Source: Paracoccus sp. (in: a-proteobacteria)
Lineage (GTDB): Bacteria > Pseudomonadota > Alphaproteobacteria > Rhodobacterales > Rhodobacteraceae
DNA: 64,000 nucleotides
Reading direction: 5' to 3'
Assembly: GCF_030538495.1 (NCBI RefSeq)
Contig: NZ_JAUNTW010000002.1
Coordinates: 186,001 to 250,000 of the forward strand
The notes under the pieces are model-generated. The model was not told the DNA's origin and ran no database searches. It saw only the letters and a program-made list of their open reading frames with translations. The position numbers and the translations under genes are program-made. This document shows positions 6,885 through 15,938 of the stretch, in pieces (positions within the stretch are counted from its first letter, which is position 1; each line of letters begins with the position of its first letter).

Positions 6885-8480
6885 CTAACGCGCGGCCAAA
6901 ATCATTTGCGCGGCCTTTTCGGCGATCATGGTCACGGGGGCGTGGGTGTTGCCCGACACAATCGCGGGCATGATCCCGGCATCCGCGATGCGCATGCCCT
7001 CCAGCCCATGCACGCGCAGTTCGGGGTCCACTACGGCCATGGGGTCGGTCCCCATCTTCGTGGTCCCGACCGGGTGAAAGATCGTCGTGCCGACATCGCC
7101 CGCCGCCTGCGCCAGTTCCGTGTCACTGGTCAGATGCGCGCCGGGTTTCACCTCGACCGGGGAAAAACCCGCCATCCGGCGGGTGGCCATCAGGCGGCGT
7201 GCGTGGCGCAGGCTGTCAATCGCCACCTGACAGTCGCTGTCGGTGGACAGATAACGCGGCGCAATCGCGGGTGCGCGGGTCGGGTCCGGGCTGGTGATAT
7301 GGCTGTGGCCGCGGCTGTCAGGGCGCAGGTTGCAGACCGACACCGTCAACCCCGGAAAGCCATGCAGAGGATCGCCGAACTTATCCAGCGACAGCGGTTG
7401 CACATGATATTCGATGTTGGCGGTATCGAACGCGTCGGATGATTTGGCGAAAATCCCCAACTGGCTGGGCGCCATCGACATTGGCCCCGACCGCCGCCAT
7501 GCATATTCGGCGGCAATCCCCGCCCTGCCCCACCAACTCCGCGCGCGGTCGTTCAGCGTGCGCGCGCCGGTGATCTGATAGACGGTGCGCAATTGCAGGT
7601 GATCTTGCAGGTTTTCACCGACTCCGGGCAGGTGATGGGCGACGTTGATCCCCAAATCGCGCAGGCGGTCGCCCTGCCCGATGCCCGACAGTTCCAACAG
7701 CGCGGGTGAATTGATCGCACCCGCCGACAGGATCACCAGCCCCGCGCGCGCCGTCATGGGCTGGCCGTTTTGCGTAAAGGCCACGCCGGTGACGCGCCGC
7801 CCGTCCAGCATCAGCCGGCTGACCTGCGCATGGGTCAGGATCCGCAGATTGGGGCGTTTGCGGGCGGGGTTCAGAAACGCCTTGCGCGCGTTCCACCGCA
7901 AGCCACCACGCTGAGTCACCGGGAAATAGCCCACGCCCAGATTGTCGCCCGCGTTGAAATCGGCGCAGGCGGGCAGGCCCAGTTCCTGCGCCGCCTCGGC
8001 CACGGCGTCCAGAATAGGCCAGTTCAGCCGCTGCCGTGCGACGATCAATTCGCCCGCATCGCCGTGCAGATCGCTGGCGGGTTCGTAATGGCGTTCCGAC
8101 CGCCGAAACAGCGGCAGCACATCATCCCAGCCCCAGCCGGGATTGCCCATCTGACGCCAGCGGTCGTAATCCGCCGCCTGCCCGCGCATATAGATCATGC
8201 CGTTGATCGACGAACAGCCGCCCAAGACGCGCCCGCGCGGGTAATTCAGCCGCCGCCCGTTCAGGCCCGGCTCAGATTCCGTCTGATAACACCAGTCCAG
8301 CGTCGGGTCGCCCATGGCATACAAATACCCCACCGGCACATGCACCCAAAACCGGTTGTCGCTGCCTCCGGCCTCTAACAACAGCACGCGATTGCGGGGG
8401 TCCGTGGACAGGCGGTTTGCCAGCACACAGCCCGCCGATCCCGCCCCGATGACGATATAATCGTAATCACCCGCTGTCAT
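6885..8480 (-). CDS. GMC-family FAD oxidoreductase (choline/alcohol dehydrogenase-like)
   Basis: 531 residues, full length for the glucose-methanol-choline oxidoreductases. The FAD-binding Rossmann motif IGAGSAG (11-17) leads into LLLEAG; GMC signature 1 is near YPRGRVLGGCSSINGMIY, and the catalytic-histidine region reads HPVGTTKMG near residue 469, followed by a second conserved His/Asn stretch (SGNTHAP). These enzymes oxidise alcohols or choline to aldehydes using FAD. It overlaps putA by ATGA (8477-8480), so the two are co-translated. The neighbour suggests a role in amino-acid or osmolyte breakdown, but no betB or betI is present, so choline as substrate is not established. Confidence 0.9.
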   Translation of the reverse strand: MTAGDYDYIVIGAGSAGCVLANRLSTDPRNRVLLLEAGGSDNRFWVHVPVGYLYAMGDPTLDWCYQTESEPGLNGRRLNYPRGRVLGGCSSINGMIYMRGQAADYDRWRQMGNPGWGWDDVLPLFRRSERHYEPASDLHGDAGELIVARQRLNWPILDAVAEAAQELGLPACADFNAGDNLGVGYFPVTQRGGLRWNARKAFLNPARKRPNLRILTHAQVSRLMLDGRRVTGVAFTQNGQPMTARAGLVILSAGAINSPALLELSGIGQGDRLRDLGINVAHHLPGVGENLQDHLQLRTVYQITGARTLNDRARSWWGRAGIAAEYAWRRSGPMSMAPSQLGIFAKSSDAFDTANIEYHVQPLSLDKFGDPLHGFPGLTVSVCNLRPDSRGHSHITSPDPTRAPAIAPRYLSTDSDCQVAIDSLRHARRLMATRRMAGFSPVEVKPGAHLTSDTELAQAAGDVGTTIFHPVGTTKMGTDPMAVVDPELRVHGLEGMRIADAGIMPAIVSGNTHAPVTMIAEKAAQMILAAR

Positions 8481-11400
8481 TCATCGACCCCGGCGAGCAG
8501 CGCCGCGTTCCCCCCCGATGCGGTCACATCCACGCACAGATGCCGTTCAATTACGGCATAATCGCGCAGATGCGCCTGCGAAACCAAGGGGATAATCGCG
8601 CCGTCACGGCCTGCCAGAGCCTGACGATAGCGCCGCGCCTGATCGTCTGGGCCGTCATAGACCACCACGGCCATGCCCGACAGCCGTGCCAAGGCGTCGG
8701 CGTTCAGATGGCCGCTGACCTGAACGGAGGCGCAGCCTCGGGTCGCGGCCTGTTGTGCCTGCGCTGCGGTGTCCGGGCCAAGGCACAGCACCGTGCCGCG
8801 CGGATGCAGGGTCAGGCGGTTCAGTTCGCCCGTAGGCCCCGGCAGAACCGAGCGATCCAGAATCGCGCGATCATCGGTCAGCGCCTGATCCAGTTGTGCC
8901 TGCACGGTGGCGGCGTCGGCCTCGCCCATGGCGGCATCGCTGCGCGTGACCGGCGCGGCGCGGAACCGGGCGACGTAATGCGGCCCGCCGGCCTTGGGTC
9001 CGGTCCCCGACAGCCCTTCGCCGCCAAAGGGTTGGCTGCCCACGACCGCGCCAATCTGGTTGCGGTTCACATACAGATTGCCCACCCGCAGCACCGTGTT
9101 CACATGCTGCACCCGGTCGTCGATCCGCGTATGCAGCCCCGCCGTCAGGCCAAAGCCGCGTGCGTTGATATCGGCCATCACCTGATCCAGTTCATGCGCG
9201 TGGAAACGGGCGACATGCAGGACGGGGCCGAAAATCTCGGTCGGGATGTCGTGGATGCTGCCGACCTCGATGATGGTGGGGGCGGTGAAATGGCCACGGG
9301 CCGGGGCGACCAGCCGGTGCAGCACGGTGCCTTTGTTGCGCGCGGCGGCGACATAGTCGTGAATCCCGCCCTGCGCCTGCGCGGAAATCACCGGCCCGAT
9401 ATCGGTGTCCCATTGCCACGGATCGCCCAGACGCAATTCCTGCATCGCGCCGATCAGCATATCCAGCACCTTATCGGCAATGTCATGCTGCACATAGAGC
9501 ACCCGCAGCGCCGAACAGCGTTGCCCCGCCGATTGAAACGCACTGGCGACAATATCGCGCACGGCCTGTTCGGGCAGCGCGGTGCTGTCCACGATCATCG
9601 CGTTCATCCCGCCGGTTTCGGCAATCAGCGGCGCGTCGGGGGCCAGGTGGTCGGCCATGGCGCGGTTGATCGCCTGCGCCGTCGGCAGGCTGCCGGTAAA
9701 GCACACCCCCGCGATCCGGGCGTCCGAACACAGCGCCGTCCCCACATCCTGCCCTGCGCCGGGCAGCAATTGCAGCGCCGTGACCGGCACCCCCGCCTGA
9801 TGCAGCAGCCGCGTGGCCAGATGCGCAATCAGGCCGGTGGTTTCCGCAGGCTTGGCCAGCACCGCATTGCCCGCCGCCAAAGCCGCCGCGATCTGACCAA
9901 CGAAAATCGCCAGAGGGAAATTCCACGGTGAAATGCAGGTGATCACCCCGCGCGGCGCATCGCCCGACGCAAAGCCCGCGTAATAGCGCAGGAAATCAAC
10001 CGCTTCGCGCAGTTCGGCCACGGCGTCGGGCATGGTCTTGCCCGCCTCGCGCGTCAGCAGGGCAAAAAGTTCGGCGTGGTTGTGTTCCAGCAGATCGGCG
10101 GCGCGGTTCAGCGCCTCGGCGCGCGTTTGCGGCGCGGCGTCCCAGATGGCCGCGTGGTCCAGAGCGGCGGCGACATCGCCCGGCGTGGCCCAGGCCACTT
10201 GCCCCGGCTGATCATCCGGGCGCGCGGGGTTGATGACCGGATGCGCGGCGCGGTCGTCGTCACGCGGCTGCGCCAGAATGGGCTGCGCGTCCCATCTCGC
10301 CGTCAGATAGGGTTGGCGCGCCGCATCCAGTGCCGCAATCGTGGCGCGGTCGCGCAGATCAAAGCCCTGCGAATTGGCGCGGTCAGGGAACAGGTCCGAT
10401 GGCGCGCACAGCCCCGCAGGCGGCTGATCCTGCACCGCCAGCCATTGCGCAAAGGGATCGGGCGCGACCTGATCCGGGGGGATCGTTTCATCGACAATCC
10501 GGTTCACAAAGCTGGAATTCGCGCCGTTTTCCAGCAGCCGCCGCACCAGATAGGCCAGCAAATCTTCATGCGCGCCCACGGGGGCATAGATGCGGCAGCG
10601 CGTGCCGTGACGGTCGCGGGTGATGTCGTGCAACGCCTCGCCCATGCCATGCAGGCGCTGAAATTCGAAATCGCGCCGCGCGCCCGCCAGATGCAGGATC
10701 GTCGCGACGGAATGGGCGTTATGGGTGGCGAATTGCGGATAAATGCGCGGGCTGTCCAGCAGTTTCTGCGCGCAGCAAATCCACGCCACATCGGTCGCGG
10801 ATTTATGGGTCCAGACCGGAAACCCCGGCAGGCCATCGACTTGGGCGCGTTTCACCTCGGTGTCCCAATAGGCGCCTTTGACCAGACGCACCATGATGCG
10901 GCGGTCCAAATCCTGCGCCAAGGCGTCCAGCCAGCCAATGACCCCCGCCGCACGTTTGCCATAGGCCTGCACCACCACGCCGAACCCATCCCACCCCGCC
11001 AGAGACGCATCCGACAGCACCGCCTGAATCACGTCCAGCGAGATGTCCAGCCGGTCAGCCTCTTCCGCGTCGATATTCAGGCCCATTTTCGCGGCCTTGG
11101 CCTGACGGCAGAGACGCAGCACCACCGGCACCAGTTCGGCCATGACGCGGTCGCGCTGTGCTTCTTCGTATCGGGGGTGCAGCGCCGACAGCTTGATCGA
11201 AATGCCGGGATTGTCGCGGATGTCGTCCTGCATGGCCTCGGACGCAAGGGCGGTGATCGCGCCTTCATAGGCCGCCAGATAGGCGCGGGCGTCATGGTCG
11301 GTCCGCGCCGCCTCGCCCAGCATATCATAGCTGTAGGTATAGCCGCGCCGCACCATCGCACGCCCGCGCCGGATCGCGGTTGCCACGGTTTCGCCCAGAA

Positions 11401-11917
11401 CAAATTGCTGGCCCATTTCGCGCATCGCCCGGTGAACGGCGGTGCGGATCACGGGTTCCCCCAGCCGCCGCATGGCGTTGCGCAGATGCCCCGCAATGCC
11501 GGGCGTTTCATCCCCGCGCAGCACCCGCCCCGTCAGCATCAAAGCCCAGGTGGACGCATTGACCAGCGACGATGACGATTTGCCCAAATGGTGCCCCCAT
11601 TCGGATGGCGCGATTTTATCTTCGATCAGGTCGTCCATGGTGGCGGCGTCGGGGACGCGTAACAGCGCCTCGGCCAGACACATCAGCGCGACGCCTTCGT
11701 CGGTGGACAGCCCGTATTCGGCCAGAAAGACCTCCATCATGCCGGGTTTGCGGTCGTGACGAATGGCGCTGACCAAATCCGCCGCAGCCCGCGCAATGGC
11801 ATCCCGCGCCGCCGCGTCGGGCGCATTGTCCGCCATCAGCGCCGCAACCGCCTGCGCCTGCGGAACCGTGGTCTGCTGTTGGATCTGCTGGCGGATGTGA
11901 TCAAGCTGGGCCATCAT
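8477..11917 (-). CDS. putA: Bifunctional proline dehydrogenase / L-glutamate-gamma-semialdehyde dehydrogenase
   Basis: About 1145 residues from the ATG pair at 11912-11917; the frame is open further upstream but that region lies opposite the next gene. The N-terminal half is the FAD proline dehydrogenase barrel (NPGISIKLSALHPRYE; RLVKGAYWDTEVKRAQ), oxidising proline to pyrroline-5-carboxylate. The C-terminal half is the aldehyde dehydrogenase (SPWNFPLAIFVGQ; FTGSLPTAQ; AETGGMNAMIVD; catalytic cysteine in QRCSAL near residue 800), making glutamate. It lacks the ribbon-helix-helix DNA-binding domain of enteric PutA but has the extra C-terminal domain of long PutAs (about 1010-1145). Divergent from the plus-strand genes at 12015; a Lrp-type activator is common for putA but none is in the window. 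Confidence 0.96.
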   Translation of the reverse strand: MMAQLDHIRQQIQQQTTVPQAQAVAALMADNAPDAAARDAIARAAADLVSAIRHDRKPGMMEVFLAEYGLSTDEGVALMCLAEALLRVPDAATMDDLIEDKIAPSEWGHHLGKSSSSLVNASTWALMLTGRVLRGDETPGIAGHLRNAMRRLGEPVIRTAVHRAMREMGQQFVLGETVATAIRRGRAMVRRGYTYSYDMLGEAARTDHDARAYLAAYEGAITALASEAMQDDIRDNPGISIKLSALHPRYEEAQRDRVMAELVPVVLRLCRQAKAAKMGLNIDAEEADRLDISLDVIQAVLSDASLAGWDGFGVVVQAYGKRAAGVIGWLDALAQDLDRRIMVRLVKGAYWDTEVKRAQVDGLPGFPVWTHKSATDVAWICCAQKLLDSPRIYPQFATHNAHSVATILHLAGARRDFEFQRLHGMGEALHDITRDRHGTRCRIYAPVGAHEDLLAYLVRRLLENGANSSFVNRIVDETIPPDQVAPDPFAQWLAVQDQPPAGLCAPSDLFPDRANSQGFDLRDRATIAALDAARQPYLTARWDAQPILAQPRDDDRAAHPVINPARPDDQPGQVAWATPGDVAAALDHAAIWDAAPQTRAEALNRAADLLEHNHAELFALLTREAGKTMPDAVAELREAVDFLRYYAGFASGDAPRGVITCISPWNFPLAIFVGQIAAALAAGNAVLAKPAETTGLIAHLATRLLHQAGVPVTALQLLPGAGQDVGTALCSDARIAGVCFTGSLPTAQAINRAMADHLAPDAPLIAETGGMNAMIVDSTALPEQAVRDIVASAFQSAGQRCSALRVLYVQHDIADKVLDMLIGAMQELRLGDPWQWDTDIGPVISAQAQGGIHDYVAAARNKGTVLHRLVAPARGHFTAPTIIEVGSIHDIPTEIFGPVLHVARFHAHELDQVMADINARGFGLTAGLHTRIDDRVQHVNTVLRVGNLYVNRNQIGAVVGSQPFGGEGLSGTGPKAGGPHYVARFRAAPVTRSDAAMGEADAATVQAQLDQALTDDRAILDRSVLPGPTGELNRLTLHPRGTVLCLGPDTAAQAQQAATRGCASVQVSGHLNADALARLSGMAVVVYDGPDDQARRYRQALAGRDGAIIPLVSQAHLRDYAVIERHLCVDVTASGGNAALLAGVDE

Positions 11918-12014
11918 AAACCTGTGTGTTAAGGGGGCGCGAATCGTCGGCCGGTTGCGGCTGTGGTGAACACGGTCTATCTGCTGGCGTAAAAGATCAA
12001 CAGGAAGGACCGAC

Positions 12015-12182
12015 ATGATCGTTATCGCCGCCACCATTATCGGGCTGTTGCTGGGCTGGACGCGCGCCGGACGGCTGGGCGGGAACCGCTGGGACCGGGC
12101 GCAATATGCGGCGGTGTTTGCGCTGATCTTTGCCGTTCTGGGCCTGTTTGCCACGATCATCATTCACCGGATGTCGGTCTGA
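12015..12182 (+). CDS. Small two-helix membrane protein, hypothetical
   Basis: A 55-residue frame (ATG at 12015, TGA at 12180-12182) with a good AGGAAGGAC ribosome-binding site. Two hydrophobic segments (about 2-15, IVIAATIIGLLLGW, and 30-49, AVFALIFAVLGLFATIII) flank a short arginine-rich loop (TRAGRLGGNRWDR), so it is probably a membrane hairpin. Its stop shares the A of the next gene's ATG (TGATG), so it is translationally coupled to the VWA gene. Function unknown; the coupling suggests a linked role. Confidence 0.7.
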   Translation: MIVIAATIIGLLLGWTRAGRLGGNRWDRAQYAAVFALIFAVLGLFATIIIHRMSV

Positions 12183-13363
12183 TGTTCCTGCCCTTTCTGG
12201 ACAATCTGCGTCGTCAGGGCGTGCCGGTGTCGCTGCGCGAATGGCTGGACCTGATGGGGGGGATGCAGGCCGGGGTCACGGGGCTGTCGGTCGATGATTT
12301 CTATGCCTTTGCGCGGCTGTGTCTGGTCAAAGATGAACGCCATATCGACCGTTTCGACCGGGCGTTTGGGGAAACCTTTTCGGGGCTAGAGACGGTTTCG
12401 GTTCAGGATTTGGTGCATGAACAGGCCATTCCCGAAGAATGGCTTCGCAAAATGGCCGAAAAATTCCTGACGGACGACGAAAAGGCCGCCATTCAGGGGT
12501 CCGGCAGTTTCGAAGAGCTTATGCGCAAATTGCGCGAACGGCTGGCCGAACAGCAGGGCCGCCATCAGGGCGGGAATAAATGGATTGGCACGGCGGGGAC
12601 GTCGCCCTTTGGCGCCTATGGCTATAACCCCGAAGGCGTGCGCATTGGCCAGCACGAATCCCGCCACCGGCGCGCGGTCAAGGTGTGGGATAAACGCGAA
12701 TTTCGGGATTTCGACGATAATGTCGAATTGGGCACGCGGAATATCAAGGTCGCGTTGAAACGCCTGCGCAGTTGGGCGCGGCATGGCGCCGCCGATGAAT
12801 TGGATTTGCCCGAAACCATCCGCGCCACGGCCGATCACGGCTATATCGACGTAAAAACCCGCCCCGAACGCCGAAACGCGGTGAAGGTGTTGCTGTTTCT
12901 GGATGTGGGCGGGTCGATGGATGACCATATCCGCGTGGTCGATGAATTGTTCAGCGCCGCGCGGGCTGAATTCAAACATATGGAACATTTTTATTTCCAC
13001 AACTGCCTGTATGAAGGCGTTTGGAAAAACAACAATCGCCGCTGGACCGACCAAATCCCGACTTGGGATATTCTGAACCGATTTGGCCGCGATTACAAAT
13101 GCATCTTTGTTGGGGACGCGTCGATGTCGCCCTATGAAATCGCGGTGCCGGGCGGAGCAAACGAACACTGGAACGACGAAGCCGGTCATGTCTGGCTGCA
13201 ACGCGCCTGTGACACATGGCCCGATCATATCTGGCTGAACCCGGTGCCGGAAACGCATTGGCCTTATACCCAGTCCATCGGCATGGTGCAGCAGATTTTT
13301 GAAAACCGCATGATGCCGATGACGCTGGAAGGGTTGACACGGGCCATGCGAATTCTAGGGTAA
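12182..13363 (+). CDS. VWA-domain protein, CoxE-like (COG3825 type)
   Basis: 393 residues. The N-terminal part (about 1-200) is a helical domain typical of CoxE-like proteins (VPVSLREWLDLMGGMQAG). The C-terminal von Willebrand factor A domain starts near residue 234 (VKVLLFLDVGGSMDDHIR). Its metal-site motif is DVGGS where classic VWA domains have DxSxS, so the first serine is replaced by glycine. Related proteins work with MoxR-type AAA ATPases as metal-insertion or assembly factors, but no MoxR gene is in the window. The gene follows a 55-residue membrane protein with shared TGATG. Confidence 0.85.
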   Translation: MFLPFLDNLRRQGVPVSLREWLDLMGGMQAGVTGLSVDDFYAFARLCLVKDERHIDRFDRAFGETFSGLETVSVQDLVHEQAIPEEWLRKMAEKFLTDDEKAAIQGSGSFEELMRKLRERLAEQQGRHQGGNKWIGTAGTSPFGAYGYNPEGVRIGQHESRHRRAVKVWDKREFRDFDDNVELGTRNIKVALKRLRSWARHGAADELDLPETIRATADHGYIDVKTRPERRNAVKVLLFLDVGGSMDDHIRVVDELFSAARAEFKHMEHFYFHNCLYEGVWKNNNRRWTDQIPTWDILNRFGRDYKCIFVGDASMSPYEIAVPGGANEHWNDEAGHVWLQRACDTWPDHIWLNPVPETHWPYTQSIGMVQQIFENRMMPMTLEGLTRAMRILG

Positions 13364-13392
13364 CGCAGCAGTCGTTTTGTGTGTTTAAGAGT

Positions 13393-14040
13393 ATGAATAT
13401 GGCCATGATGAGTAAAAAAATATACAATCGTCTTTTGTATAAGATGTTCGACAAAATGCCCTATGACCGCCCATTTGTGTTTGGCGTCGGGTTGTCGAAA
13501 ACTGCCACCACAACGCTGGCAAGCGCCCTGACGATTTTGGGTTATGATGTGCGTGATAATCCTCCGATTGCCAGGGTTGTGAATGGCGATATTATTATGG
13601 ATTGGCCGTGGTGGGTGCGCGACTGCAACGCGGTGACGGATCTGTCATCGGCTGCACTGACTCCGCAATTGGTTCAGCATTTCCCGAATGCAAAATTCAT
13701 CTATACAACGCGCGATATGGATCGGTGGTTGAAAAGCTGTCACAGTCATTTCTCGCCTGAATTGCACGACGCGCGCATTCGTCAAAACAACGAATGGATG
13801 AACGAATTATCGGCTGCGGTTTATGGGAATTCGGTGTTCCAAGACCCCGAACCCTTTCGCCAAGCCTATCTGAACCACGATAAGATGATCCGCGAAACGG
13901 TGCCGGCGGATCGTTTGCTGGTGGTTGATTTTACCAAAAATCCCGGCTGGGATAATTTATGTTCGTTTTTGGATAAACCCATTCCTGCGCAGGGTTTTCC
14001 TCATTCAAATGTCGGCACTTATATCCGCAAAGATGGCTGA
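13393..14040 (+). CDS. Sulfotransferase-family protein (P-loop), probable recent acquisition
   Basis: About 215 residues from the ATG at 13393; other starts at 13381 (GTG), 13399 and 13405 are possible and no strong ribosome-binding site decides. The phosphosulfate-binding loop is seen in GVGLSKTATTTLASAL, and FIYTTRDMDRWLKSCHSHF matches the 3'-phosphate-binding part of bacterial sulfotransferase-fold proteins. Members transfer sulfate from PAPS to hydroxyl groups of glycans or small molecules; the acceptor here is unknown. Its base composition is clearly richer in A and T than its neighbours (for example AAAAAAATATACAA near the start), suggesting transfer from elsewhere. It stands alone between unrelated genes. 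Confidence 0.75.
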   Translation: MNMAMMSKKIYNRLLYKMFDKMPYDRPFVFGVGLSKTATTTLASALTILGYDVRDNPPIARVVNGDIIMDWPWWVRDCNAVTDLSSAALTPQLVQHFPNAKFIYTTRDMDRWLKSCHSHFSPELHDARIRQNNEWMNELSAAVYGNSVFQDPEPFRQAYLNHDKMIRETVPADRLLVVDFTKNPGWDNLCSFLDKPIPAQGFPHSNVGTYIRKDG

Positions 14041-14078
14041 TCGTTGACGCGGCGCGCATTTGCCGCCACAGTCACCGC

Positions 14079-14759
14079 ATGTTAAGACTGCTGCCGTTCA
14101 TTCTGCTGGCCCTGTATGTGGTCGTTATGTGGTTTTTTTCCGCATGGCGGATGCGTCAGGATTTAAACCAGAACTCAACGCCCTTGAACCACCCGCGCCT
14201 GAACCCGGTGCTGGCGCAGTTGGGCGCGGCGATGAACGCGCCCACCATCCCCGCCCATATTTACGAAGTCGAGGCCGTGAACGGCCTTGCCGTCGCCGAT
14301 GGCCGCATTTTTCTGACGCGCGGGTTCATCCGCAAACTGGACGCGTGCGAGGTGACGCCAGAGGAACTGGCATCCGTTATCGCGCATGAATTGGGGCATG
14401 TCAGTTTGGGCCATTCGCGCCGCCGGATGATTGATTTTGCAGGACAAAACGCCGTTCGTATGGCCTTGGGCGGGCTGTTGGGGCGGTTTATCCCATTCGT
14501 TGGCCCGTGGATCGCGACGGTCATTGCCAGCACAATCGCCGCCCGTCTGTCGCGCAACAATGAATACGAGGCCGACACATTCGCCGCCGCCCTGATGATC
14601 CGCGCGGGGTTGGGGACGGAACCACAAATATCACTGTTCCGCAAATTATCGGCGAACATGCGCAATCACAGCACGCCCGCATGGCTGATGTCGCATCCGT
14701 CGCCCGAAAAACGCATCGCCGCGATTGAATCGCATACCGCACGCTGGCAGGCGCGCTAA
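14079..14759 (+). CDS. M48-family zinc metallopeptidase
   Basis: 226 residues with an N-terminal membrane anchor (about 2-22, LLPFILLALYVVVMWFF). The zinc motif HELGH (about 102-106) sits in SVIAHELGHVSLGHSRR and the third ligand is in the downstream NNEYEADTFAAALM. A second hydrophobic hairpin at about 128-155 (GGLLGRFIPFVGPWIATVIASTIAA) suggests the active site faces the membrane surface. The C-terminal LMSHPSPEKRIAAIESH is the usual M48 ending. The family includes HtpX and Oma1/BepA-type quality-control peptidases; this short form is closest to HtpX-like inner-membrane enzymes. Single-gene unit. Confidence 0.9.
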   Translation: MLRLLPFILLALYVVVMWFFSAWRMRQDLNQNSTPLNHPRLNPVLAQLGAAMNAPTIPAHIYEVEAVNGLAVADGRIFLTRGFIRKLDACEVTPEELASVIAHELGHVSLGHSRRRMIDFAGQNAVRMALGGLLGRFIPFVGPWIATVIASTIAARLSRNNEYEADTFAAALMIRAGLGTEPQISLFRKLSANMRNHSTPAWLMSHPSPEKRIAAIESHTARWQAR

Positions 14760-14772
14760 GGCTTGCTGTTCC

Positions 14773-14794
14773 CCGTAAATTAACACATTTACGG
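14773..14794. promoter_or_regulatory. Perfect inverted repeat upstream of the hydrolase-P450 operon
   Basis: CCGTAAAT (14773-14780) and ATTTACGG (14787-14794) are exact reverse complements around a 6-base spacer, 17 bases before the operon's first ATG. With no U run and this closeness to the start, it looks more like a repressor operator than a terminator for the M48 gene. Confidence 0.5.
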
Positions 14795-14810
14795 CAGGAT
14801 CAGGGATGCC

Positions 14811-15938
14811 ATGTCAAAAACCTTTCGCCGCCATGTTCTGTATCTGCCGGGATTTGATCCGATCCCGCCCCGCCGCTATCGCGAGCTTTACCGCCGCGAA
14901 GGCGCGGAGCAGGCGCGGATTGCGGGCTATGACCTGTCGCTGACGCCGCGTCGGGATGTGCGCTTTGGCTGGCAGGCCCAGACCGACGGCGCGCGCGCCG
15001 ATATTCAGGTGCTGGTCTGGTCCGATCTGGTGCAGGCGTCGATGACGCGCAGCATCGCCGGAACCTATGCCCAACTGGTGCGGACGGCGTGGGTTTACAT
15101 TGCGTCAGGGGCGCTGTGGCGGTTGGCGCGGCTGCGGCGCGGGCCGGTTCTGGCGGCGCTCTATCCGATCATCGTGCTGCTGGCGCAGATGATCGTCGCG
15201 GCCTTGGCGGCATGGGGCGCGGCGCAGATCGGACTGTGGTTGGCGGTGCCGGTGTTTATCGGGGCGATGCTGATCTGGCGCCGGCTGGATCACCGGATTT
15301 TCGCCTATTACCTGATGCATGATTACGCGTTCACCGCCGAACATCGCGGCGCTTATCCCCCTGAATTGGAACAACGTTTGCGCGAATTTCGGGTCACGCT
15401 GCGTGACGCGCTGTCGGATAACGTGGACGAAGTTCTGATCGTCGGTCATTCATCCGGGGCCTATCTGGCGGTGTCGCTGCTGGCCGATCACCTGCGCGAT
15501 GCCCCGCCGGGGGGACCGGCACTGTCGCTGTTGACGCTGGGGCATGTCGTGCCGATGGCGTCGTTTCTGCCCCGCGCGGACCGGTTGCGCGCGGATTTGG
15601 CGTTCCTTGGGCGCAGCGACCGGCTGTTCTGGCTGGACGTGACCGCGCCGGGGGACGCCTGTTGTTTCGCGCTGTGCGATCCGGTGGCGGTCAGCGGTGC
15701 GGGCGGGCCGGATCAACGCGCGCCTTTGGTGATTTCGGCGGCCTATCGTCAAAACCTGTCCCCGGAACGGCAACACGCCATGCGGCATCGCTGGTTCCGG
15801 CGGCATTTTCAATATCTGTGCGCCTTTGATCGGCCTGAAAACTATGACTATTTCGCGATCACAGCGGGAGGGCTGACGCTGGCGGATCGCTATGCCGGGC
15901 GCGACCATTCCCCCGGCCGAATCATAGGGGCGCCATGA
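14811..15938 (+). CDS. Alpha/beta-hydrolase-like protein with internal membrane segments
   Basis: 375 residues. Near the N-terminus HVLYLPGFDPIPP resembles the oxyanion-hole strand of lipases, and VLIVGHSSGAYLAVSLL contains the nucleophile elbow GHSSG (Ser about 214). Between them, residues about 112-155 form two hydrophobic helices (VLAALYPIIVLLAQMIVAAL; IGLWLAVPVFIGAMLIW), so the enzyme is probably anchored in the inner membrane. I do not recognise a specific family or substrate. Its stop overlaps the P450 start (ATGA, 15935-15938), and MmcQ follows in the same way, so the three are one operon, probably controlled through the palindrome at 14773-14794. Confidence 0.7.
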   Translation: MSKTFRRHVLYLPGFDPIPPRRYRELYRREGAEQARIAGYDLSLTPRRDVRFGWQAQTDGARADIQVLVWSDLVQASMTRSIAGTYAQLVRTAWVYIASGALWRLARLRRGPVLAALYPIIVLLAQMIVAALAAWGAAQIGLWLAVPVFIGAMLIWRRLDHRIFAYYLMHDYAFTAEHRGAYPPELEQRLREFRVTLRDALSDNVDEVLIVGHSSGAYLAVSLLADHLRDAPPGGPALSLLTLGHVVPMASFLPRADRLRADLAFLGRSDRLFWLDVTAPGDACCFALCDPVAVSGAGGPDQRAPLVISAAYRQNLSPERQHAMRHRWFRRHFQYLCAFDRPENYDYFAITAGGLTLADRYAGRDHSPGRIIGAP

